Of a DNA stretch of 13,907 bases, positions 8,852 to 13,907 are shown piece after piece (the first letter of the stretch is position 1; the number at the start of each line of letters is the position of its first letter). The DNA is taken from contig CAZALH010000014.1 in NCBI GenBank assembly GCA_964486285.1, forward strand, positions 1-13,907, read 5' to 3'. This DNA comes from JAIDVZ01 sp964486285. Lineage in GTDB: Bacteria > Verrucomicrobiota > Verrucomicrobiia > Opitutales > JAIRKQ01. The notes beneath the pieces are model-generated. The model saw only the letters and a program-made list of their open reading frames with translations. It was not told where the DNA came from and did not search any database. The position numbers and the translations under genes are program-made.

Positions 8852-8868
8852 GTCAAAATGATGTCAAA
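8850..8868 (-). repeat. Short direct repeat across the moxR start
   Basis: ATGTCAAA (plus strand) occurs at 8850-8857 and again at 8861-8868, an 11-base period. On the minus strand this reads TTTGACAT twice, the second copy running into the moxR ATG. It may be chance in AT-rich DNA or a local regulatory site. Confidence 0.4.
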
Positions 8869-8895
8869 GTTAGTAATGTTTTGCAAGAAAAAGTA

Positions 8896-9888
8896 TTATA
8901 GTTGCTTACTCTTTATTGGGAATGGCTGAGAAGATATTATTTCTTGTGCTTGGGATATTTCAAAACAATCACCTACCTTTAAATGAAATCCATTAATAAA
9001 TTCCTGAATATTTAGCATTTTCCCACCTTGACGCTGTAGCTCAAATATCGTTAACGTACCACATTTCGTTGATACGATAAGCGATGTTTTGTTTATCGCC
9101 ATAATTTCACCGGGACGATGAGATTGTAAGTCTATATCATTTATTTCGCAATGGCCAATTTTTAAAGTAGTGCCATTTAATTTTGTAAATGTTCCAACAT
9201 GTTCATGAAATCCACGTACACGATTAAATATATCTTTCGCACATAAATTAAAATCGATTTGCCCATCAGATTTGTTAATTTTCCTAGTATATGTAGCTAA
9301 GGAATGTTTTTGTTGATGCTTTTTTGCACATCCTGAGATTAAATTGTTGATTTGCCGGTCAATAATAGTTACGCAAGCTTGAGATAATTTGTTATATACA
9401 TGAGATGAGTAATCATTGGCATTTATAGCAACCTTTTCAATATCGATAATATCACCTGCATCCATTTTAGGAACGATTTCCATGAGCGATATCCCTGTTT
9501 CATTCTCTCCACACGCAATGGCAGTTTCTACTGGTGATGCTCCACGATACTTTGGAAGAATGGATGCATGAAAATTGTAACTCCCTAATTTCGGGAGGGA
9601 TAAAATGTTATTTCGTAAAATATGGCCATACGCCATGACTAAAATAACATCACATGAAGAAATAGAGTTAGCTAGTTGTTCATCTGGTTTATTTGGACGT
9701 AACAGTGGAATGTTGTGCTCAAGTGCCCATTGTGAGATTTTTGTTGGTTTTAATATTTTACCACGTCCTGATGCTCGATCTGGTTGACTAATAACGTGGG
9801 TAAGATTTACCCCTTTTAAGGTTAAGATATGATCAAGCATTGGAGTAGCTACTGGATGAGAGCCAAAAAAAACAATACTGCAAGCCAT
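8896..9888 (-). CDS. fmt: Methionyl-tRNA formyltransferase
   Basis: Transfers a formyl group from 10-formyltetrahydrofolate to initiator Met-tRNA, enabling bacterial translation initiation in the cytosol. It has 330 residues, the normal length for the two-domain enzyme. The N-terminal Rossmann-like domain carries the SQPDRASGRG loop (34-43) and the signature NFHASILPKYRGASP, with catalytic N105, H107 and D143 (KMDAGD) matching the E. coli triad by alignment. The C-terminal tRNA-binding domain begins around 205 (RVRGFHEHVG...LKIGHCEI). The ATG at 9888 has no visible Shine-Dalgarno. The usual partner gene, def (peptide deformylase), is not adjacent in this window. It is probably the first gene of an fmt-moxR unit. 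Confidence 0.97.
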   Translation of the reverse strand: MACSIVFFGSHPVATPMLDHILTLKGVNLTHVISQPDRASGRGKILKPTKISQWALEHNIPLLRPNKPDEQLANSISSCDVILVMAYGHILRNNILSLPKLGSYNFHASILPKYRGASPVETAIACGENETGISLMEIVPKMDAGDIIDIEKVAINANDYSSHVYNKLSQACVTIIDRQINNLISGCAKKHQQKHSLATYTRKINKSDGQIDFNLCAKDIFNRVRGFHEHVGTFTKLNGTTLKIGHCEINDIDLQSHRPGEIMAINKTSLIVSTKCGTLTIFELQRQGGKMLNIQEFINGFHLKVGDCFEISQAQEIISSQPFPIKSKQL

Positions 9889-9959
9889 ATTAATTGCAGT
9901 ATGTTATCTGTAACCAAAAGTAAATATTTTTAAAGTTCAGTAGTAATACACTTATTAAT

Positions 9960-10430
9960 TTAATTTTCGACTTCTTCAGGTATAATAGGTAAAAAGTTAG
10001 GAATATTTTCTTGGTTAGGAAGCTCAGTCTGAGAATTTTTGATCGAACTGAAAGATTTCAAAGACATTGAAGTATGTGTTCGTGGCTTTGGTATTGGTTG
10101 TATAATTTTTAGTTTTGTTGGAGTAGATGGTAATGAAGCTGCTTTTTGTGGCGGCCTTAAAGAACTTGTTTTAGGAAAGCCTTGAGCATCCTGCGGAATA
10201 CTTGTTTTAGTAAGAGTATGTTTTTTGGGGTTATACAACCTAGACCTATTCCTTGTACCCTTGTATTTTGCTGTAAGTTCTTTAGCTTCTTTTGTTATTC
10301 TTTGATGAGAATCATGTAAAGATTTTTCACTCTGTATTTCTCTGTCTGTTAGTTGCTTACTTGGTGTTAATTTAGGATTTGCTTTTTTTAATTTTACATC
10401 ATTATTGTTTTTTGTTTGTACTTTTTTCAA
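9960..10430 (-). CDS. Small basic, disordered protein of unknown function; body of a frameshifted gene
   Basis: I do not recognise this protein. It is Lys/Ser/Thr/Pro-rich and strongly basic through most of its length, turning acidic at the extreme C-terminus (PEEVEN). No membrane segment or known motif is visible and it is likely disordered. Read alone, it would begin with TTG at 10430, directly after an in-frame TAA, with only a weak GGA upstream. A better start lies at ATG 10506 in another frame (separate entry). Removing one A from the A6 run at 10422-10427 would fuse the two frames into a 181-residue protein. So this is either a gene inactivated or modulated by an A-run indel, a slippage-dependent gene, or a sequencing error. 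It lies divergent to rplM. Confidence 0.6.
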   Translation of the reverse strand: MKKVQTKNNNDVKLKKANPKLTPSKQLTDREIQSEKSLHDSHQRITKEAKELTAKYKGTRNRSRLYNPKKHTLTKTSIPQDAQGFPKTSSLRPPQKAASLPSTPTKLKIIQPIPKPRTHTSMSLKSFSSIKNSQTELPNQENIPNFLPIIPEEVEN

Positions 10431-10506
10431 TTAATCCATGATTAATAGATTTATATATGTCGTTATTTCTCGAAATGAGATTGTTTAATGGTGGTAGATT
10501 GCCCAT
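10402..10506 (-). CDS. 34-codon reading frame, probable true 5' end of the 9960-10430 gene
   Basis: ATG at 10506 is preceded by AAGG (10514-10517) at a seven-base spacing, the best translation signal in this part of the window. The frame (MGNLPPLNNLISRNNDIYKS...) runs to GAA at 10428-10426, enters an A run, and then stops at 10404-10402. A one-base deletion in the A run would continue it into KVQTKNNN of the downstream frame. A possible promoter further upstream is TTTGCA, 16 bases, TATATC. Confidence 0.5.
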   Translation of the reverse strand: MGNLPPLNNLISRNNDIYKSINHGLIEKSTNKKQ

Positions 10507-10554
10507 TGATATACCTTAGTTAAATTTAGTGCAAAATACATTTTACCTAAAAAA

Positions 10555-10566
10555 TGAAGCGCTTCA
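10555..10566. promoter_or_regulatory. Perfect 12-base palindrome TGAAGCGCTTCA between divergent genes
   Basis: The palindrome is unusually GC-rich for this intergenic region and sits about 30 bases upstream of the rplM -35. Its form (TGAA...TTCA with central CG) resembles operators of LacI/GalR-type regulators. On the minus strand it is followed by a T run, but the hairpin stem would be too short for a normal terminator. Confidence 0.35.
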
Positions 10567-10596
10567 ATTCTTTTTGGAGAATTTTATTAAAAATAT

Positions 10597-10624
10597 TTGA
10601 CAAAGTTTAGATGCCATATAGCTT
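10597..10624 (+). promoter_or_regulatory. Putative rplM-rpsI promoter
   Basis: A perfect -35 TTGACA lies at 10597-10602. The -10 is weak: TAGCTT at 10619-10624 (16-base spacer) or TATAGC at 10617-10622 (14-base spacer). Either predicts a 5' leader of only about 10-15 bases before the ATG at 10642, with no Shine-Dalgarno. Confidence 0.45.
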
Positions 10625-10641
10625 GCACGCAATAAGTCTTC

Positions 10642-11073
10642 ATGAAAACAACTTTAGCTTCAGTAGAAAAGGTTTGTGATAAGCATTGGTGTGTCGTCGA
10701 TGCAGATGGTGAAATTCTTGGTCGATTAGCCGTGAAAATTGCCAATATTTTGCGTGGTCGTAATAAACCAGTATACGCTCCTCATATGGATATGGGAGAT
10801 TTTGTTATTGTCATAAACGCAAATAAAGTGATCTTGAGCGGCAAAAAAGAACAAAACAAAAAATATATGTTTTTTTCTGGGTATCAAGGTGGCGAACGGT
10901 ACGTAAATGTTGCCAATATGCGTGCAAAAAATCCAGCTTTTTTGATACGTCATGCAGTTAGCGGCATGATGCCAAAAAACAAATTATCTAATTCATTGAT
11001 TCGTAAGTTGAAAATATATAGCGGTAGTGAGCACCCTCATCATGCTCAAAATCCTGTTTTGTTAACCAAGTAA
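10642..11073 (+). CDS. rplM: Large-subunit ribosomal protein L13 (uL13)
   Basis: L13 is an early-assembling protein of the 50S subunit. The 143 residues cover the whole family: WCVVDADGEILGRLAVKIANILRG near the N-terminus, YAPHMDMGDFVIVINANKV, then KKYMFFSGYQGG, AVSGMMPKNKL and the conserved C-terminal KLKIYSGSEHPHHAQNP. It starts at ATG 10642 without a visible Shine-Dalgarno. Its stop is four bases before rpsI, the standard bacterial rplM-rpsI arrangement, so the two are cotranscribed. Confidence 0.98.
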   Translation: MKTTLASVEKVCDKHWCVVDADGEILGRLAVKIANILRGRNKPVYAPHMDMGDFVIVINANKVILSGKKEQNKKYMFFSGYQGGERYVNVANMRAKNPAFLIRHAVSGMMPKNKLSNSLIRKLKIYSGSEHPHHAQNPVLLTK

Positions 11074-11077
11074 AAAA

Positions 11078-11479
11078 ATGGCAAGAGAAGATAGATTTGA
11101 ATTTTGTGGTACCGGGCGACGCAAATGTGCAGTCGCACGTGTAAGTGTGTGTAATGGATCGGGGAAAGTTACGATAAATGGTAAGGAAGTTGACGATTTT
11201 TCTTCATTAGAACATGTCGAAAATATTATTTTAGCTCCATTAAATGTATCTGGTGTTCGCCCATCTGTAGATGTTAAAGCTAGTACTTATGGTGGTGGTA
11301 TCGTTGGACAAGCTGGTGCTGTTTCCTTAGGTATTGCCCGAGCATTAGAAAAAATGAACCCTGACTTGCGTGCTGGCTTGAAAAAGGCTGGTCTTTTAAC
11401 GCGAGATAGTAGAGTTCACGAACGTAAGAAATCTGGTCAACGTGGAGCTCGTAAGAGGTTTCAATTTTCAAAACGTTAA
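11078..11479 (+). CDS. rpsI: Small-subunit ribosomal protein S9 (uS9)
   Basis: S9 belongs to the 30S subunit; its C-terminal tail reaches the peptidyl-tRNA site. The 133 residues are full length: GTGRRKCAVARVSV near the N-terminus, the GGGIVGQAGAVSLGIARAL core, LTRDSRVHERKKSGQRGARKRFQFSKR at the end, with the invariant terminal SKR. It follows the rplM stop by four bases. No Shine-Dalgarno is visible, so translation may depend on coupling. A hairpin terminator follows 39 bases after its stop. Confidence 0.98.
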   Translation: MAREDRFEFCGTGRRKCAVARVSVCNGSGKVTINGKEVDDFSSLEHVENIILAPLNVSGVRPSVDVKASTYGGGIVGQAGAVSLGIARALEKMNPDLRAGLKKAGLLTRDSRVHERKKSGQRGARKRFQFSKR

Positions 11480-11518
11480 TATTTATTTTGAATTAGTAGT
11501 ATTGTTAGTAACATTATT

Positions 11519-11550
11519 AAGAGCCATCTTTCAAGGCTGGCTCTTTCCTT
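11519..11550 (+). terminator. Rho-independent terminator of rplM-rpsI
   Basis: AAGAGCCA (11519-11526) pairs perfectly with TGGCTCTT (11538-11545) over an 11-base loop and is followed by a T-rich tail. The flanking A-rich bases mean it could also stop transcription from the minus-strand pseudogene. Confidence 0.8.
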
Positions 11551-11580
11551 TGTATGAGTATAGCTTTTCTGAACGTAATT

Positions 11581-12455
11581 TCACTTATATGGAAGGAATA
11601 TTATGTATTTTTCTAAGATTTCTTCAAGGTTTTCAAATTTTTCTTTTAAATCTTTTAAGTTGCTGTCAACATAGTATCTATTAGCTAAGAGTAAGATGTA
11701 GCTAATTCATAGCCGTTATTTATTAAGATATCTTCCCATTCTTCATAAGTTGGTATTAGTGTGCAAGGTTTGGTTGATTCTATAACAAATATTTTCGGGC
11801 GATAATTTTTAAAATCAAATTCGAGAAGGACATTTTTTCGAACCCTTCCACATCTATTTTACAAAAATCAATTTCTTTGCCAATCGGGCAATATTTTTTG
11901 CAAATATCTGCTAGGGCACAACTTTTACTTCACGAGGATTTGGAATAGTCCCCCATTCTTCAGCTATATTAGGATCGAGTGTAGATAATCCACCTCGCTC
12001 GAAGAGCTTCATTATCCCTTCTTTATTGCCGGCGCATAAACTTAAATTTGTATCATGTTTTCTGTTTTTGACGAGTTAGGAGCACATATATAATAACGGT
12101 TCGATGTTTATTCCGCACCATCCTTTGTCATAAAATACTTTAGTAACAGAGTCATATACTGGATGATTCGCACCGACATCTATATAAAATCCCTGTTTAA
12201 TGTCCTTGAAAACGTTGAACAAAATAATTTTCAAAAAGAAATAAATGACTCTTTTTTGTAAAAATTTTCTAATGAATCTGTAGCAAGAGTAGGTATCCTG
12301 ATGCCATTTATGGCACGATATTTTTCATGTGACTTAAAAGACGTTCTTTCTTTATAAATTTTCCATCTTTTATGGTTCGTGTAATATGATATTGATACTA
12401 CACTTAAAGAGATAATTAATAACATAATTATTAAATTTTTTGTTTTATTTTGCAT
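11581..12455 (-). pseudogene. FkbM-family methyltransferase pseudogene
   Basis: The remains of an SAM-dependent FkbM-type methyltransferase, a family that methylates sugars and other small or surface-linked substrates. The 5' end (ATG 12455, with AAGG at 12464-12467) gives an N-terminal membrane helix (about residues 9-25) and ends at a stop at 12231. The next frame gives GFYIDVGANHPVYDS (SAM-binding motif I) and DKGWCGINIEP, an in-frame TAA at 12078-12076, then AGNKEG and GGLSTLDP. A shift near 11914 leads to ADICKKY and IDFCKIDVEGFEK, a shift in an A run near 11834 to LEFDFKNYRPKIFVIESTKP and YEEWEDILINNGYE, and a last shift near 11700 to ANRYYVDSNLKDLKEKFENLEEIL, ending with TGA at 11583. 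One nonsense codon and about four frameshifts over about 290 codons indicate inactivation. The protein order of motifs is still complete, so decay is probably recent. Confidence 0.88.
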
Positions 12456-12581
12456 AGAATTTACCTTTTGATTTAAAATTTGATATTTTTTTATACATAT
12501 TTTTATGCGAAATTTTCATATTAGGTTATAAAGATCATTTATCAATTACGTTATATTTTTTTAATTTTTAGTGATTAACTA

Positions 12582-12614
12582 TTGACAATTATATGAAATT
12601 TCAATGTATATACT
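12582..12614 (+). promoter_or_regulatory. Promoter of tRNA-Asn
   Basis: A perfect TTGACA lies at 12582-12587. The -10 lies within TGTATATACT at 12605-12614: TGTATA gives a 17-base spacer, TATATA 19, TATACT 21. The mature tRNA starts at 12627, so initiation would be just upstream of it. Confidence 0.5.
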
Positions 12615-12626
12615 CCATTTGGTAGA

Positions 12627-12701
<75 letters not shown>

Positions 12702-13116
12702 AGTTTTAATTTTGTGTATTAAACCTAAAAATTCCTTGGTCAATTCTAGGGCTAAAGCTTTTAAAGGATATTATTTTTTATAGTATTTTGTAGAGAAATA
12801 AATCTGAAAAATAATCATGCGATCTTTGTGCTATGTGTTTTTTGTATAGATTTTGTAGGTACAATATACCAGGTACAAGACTGAAATATATTCAATTGGA
12901 TACACAGTATTAGAAAAGTAACCCTAAAGGAATCCGAACTTAAATGTGAGTAAGGGGAAAAGTAAAAAATTTATTTGCAGTGAAATGTTGTTTTTTTAGT
13001 TGCTAAATTTCTGTACAAATTTCCTGGGGATTTTGTATTTTGAAAACTAGTTTTGGTCTAGTTAGTTAAAAGAATGTAAATTTATTTTTATTTTGATATT
13101 TTTATACTTTTGTGGG
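12702..13116. other. Intergenic stretch without a recognisable gene
   Basis: About 415 very AT-rich bases. I see no convincing reading frame on either strand, no tRNA and no family-specific RNA. A small inverted repeat, AACTAG (13045-13050) with CTAGTT (13058-13063), and a repeated GGTACAA near 12856-12877 are the only local structures noticed. It may be decayed DNA or the control region of the gene at 13154. Confidence 0.5.
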
Positions 13117-13145
13117 TTGACAAACACGTTATGTCGAAATAGTTC
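13117..13145 (+). promoter_or_regulatory. Possible promoter of the 13154 gene
   Basis: A perfect TTGACA lies at 13117-13122; the only -10 candidates at normal spacing are weak (ATAGTT at 13139-13144 or TAGTTC at 13140-13145). If used, the transcript would start within a few bases of the ATG at 13154, giving a leaderless or nearly leaderless message. Confidence 0.35.
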
Positions 13146-13153
13146 AACGTAAG

Positions 13154-13907
13154 ATGTCAGGTCCAGTAACTACTAAATATACACGTGAGCAAATTCAAGG
13201 AGCTGTTGATTTAGCTCATAAAGAAAAATTGTTTTATCTTTCCTGTCGACCAGATGCAATGTGGAAGGAGTTGAGGAACTCTAAAGATCCTGATATAATC
13301 CGAGCTTTAGTAAAAGCAGATCTGGAGATTGCTTTTCCGCGATGCACTTTAGATTTAAGGAACTGCAAGAGCATAGATGTTCGATTTTCCCATGAAAGAA
13401 GACTGGAATGTGATTCTTGTTATTCTATTCCTGCAGGTAAAGCTAAGTTTAGGAATAATAGTGTACATGCAGTTGCAAATGATATTGCGAAGCGTGGAGC
13501 AATAGTTATTGCTGAGATGCAACAGAAAAAAGAATTAGTCTCATCATTCGGTAATGGAACTGCAGATAAATTGTTTTTTCGTATGGAAAATTATGCTAAT
13601 AACGCTTCAAGTAGGGATTGGGGATTGGTTAATAAAGATGGAAAGAATGATATTCGTTTTGGGAAAAATGTGGCAGATGAAATATCACGATCCACTGTTG
13701 CTGTAGGATATTGTGGCTATGGTAAATTTGGGGAAGTGCGGAGTAATTATAAAGCAAGCAGCGTAACTAAAAATTTAACAGGTGGTAATCAAGCTCGTGG
13801 AAATGTAATCTCTACATTTAGTCTCGGATCAATTCAACCTAAGGGGAAGAAGTTTGAAAGTTTTAAGAAAAAGTTTCATGAAAAGATAAAGATTTTTTCA
13901 CAACAAA
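13154..13907 (+). CDS. Unrecognised protein, first 251 residues (3' end outside window)
   Basis: I do not recognise this protein. The frame is open from ATG 13154 to the window edge; an in-frame TGA at 13118-13120 with no other ATG between fixes the start. There is no Shine-Dalgarno, signal peptide or membrane helix. Visible points are six cysteines in 251 residues (31, 64, 71, 86, 89, 187), including a CDSC pair at 86-89, a possible helical stretch at 104-130, and a Gly/Tyr/Cys-rich block TVAVGYCGYGKFGEV at 181-195 followed by Ser/Thr/Asn-rich sequence and a Lys-rich segment (229-246). The GYCG...GE block faintly recalls Cys-nucleophile motifs of deamidase or transglutaminase-like toxins, but no His/Asp partner can be assigned, so no function is proposed. 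Confidence 0.75.
   Translation, partial: MSGPVTTKYTREQIQGAVDLAHKEKLFYLSCRPDAMWKELRNSKDPDIIRALVKADLEIAFPRCTLDLRNCKSIDVRFSHERRLECDSCYSIPAGKAKFRNNSVHAVANDIAKRGAIVIAEMQQKKELVSSFGNGTADKLFFRMENYANNASSRDWGLVNKDGKNDIRFGKNVADEISRSTVAVGYCGYGKFGEVRSNYKASSVTKNLTGGNQARGNVISTFSLGSIQPKGKKFESFKKKFHEKIKIFSQQ

Noticed and set aside
10726..10953. Minus-strand 75-codon frame inside rplM and a similar one inside rpsI
   Set aside because: Both are antisense to conserved ribosomal protein genes and have no supporting signals.
11442..11684. Plus-strand 80-codon frame after rpsI
   Set aside because: It begins inside rpsI, crosses the terminator hairpin and overlaps the 3' end of the FkbM pseudogene on the other strand.
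12231..12455. Independent 74-residue membrane protein
   Set aside because: The FkbM motif I follows directly in a neighbouring frame at a natural distance, so this is the 5' fragment of the methyltransferase pseudogene.
12702..13116. Possible mobile-element remnant or CRISPR-like array next to the tRNA
   Set aside because: No repeated tRNA 3' end, no regularly spaced repeats and no transposase or integrase fragment could be seen; only short chance-level repeats.

Overview
AT-rich bacterial DNA with compact genes and standard stop codons (TGA is used as a stop). The mix of housekeeping genes, large unrecognised coiled-coil/helical proteins, a decayed methyltransferase and a glycogen-debranching enzyme suggests a reduced, host-associated (probably intracellular) bacterium. 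Candidate phylum Dependentiae (TM6) is my best guess, but it is an inference from gene style and not a demonstrated placement.

Layout. Bases 1-7713 are read on the minus strand and form an accessory block: a 1118-residue helical protein (7713-4357), a GH13 pullulanase/isoamylase-type debranching enzyme (4281-1762), and the first 568 residues of a second large helical protein (1706 to beyond base 1). The two large proteins share motifs in the same order and look like diverged paralogues flanking the sugar enzyme. The enzyme has its own good promoter inside the 3' end of the upstream gene. Bases 7865-9888 (minus) hold a MoxR-type AAA+ ATPase and methionyl-tRNA formyltransferase (fmt), probably cotranscribed as fmt-moxR. 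Bases 9960-10506 (minus) hold a small basic protein gene whose apparent true start (ATG plus Shine-Dalgarno) is separated from the body by a one-base shift in a run of A. Divergent from it, rplM-rpsI (10642-11479, plus) encode ribosomal proteins L13 and S9 and end in a clear hairpin terminator.

Bases 11581-12455 (minus) carry an FkbM-type methyltransferase pseudogene with one nonsense codon and about four frameshifts. A tRNA-Asn(GUU) gene with encoded CCA lies at 12627-12701. After about 450 bases without a recognisable gene, an unrecognised plus-strand gene starts at 13154 and runs off the window.

The housekeeping genes lack visible Shine-Dalgarno sequences, whereas the two large accessory genes, the upstream start of the small gene and the pseudogene all have purine-rich sites 7-8 bases before ATG. 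No mobile element, CRISPR array, or complete multi-gene defence system is visible. The most unusual content is the paralogue pair around the debranching enzyme, the two broken genes, and the unknown gene at the right edge.
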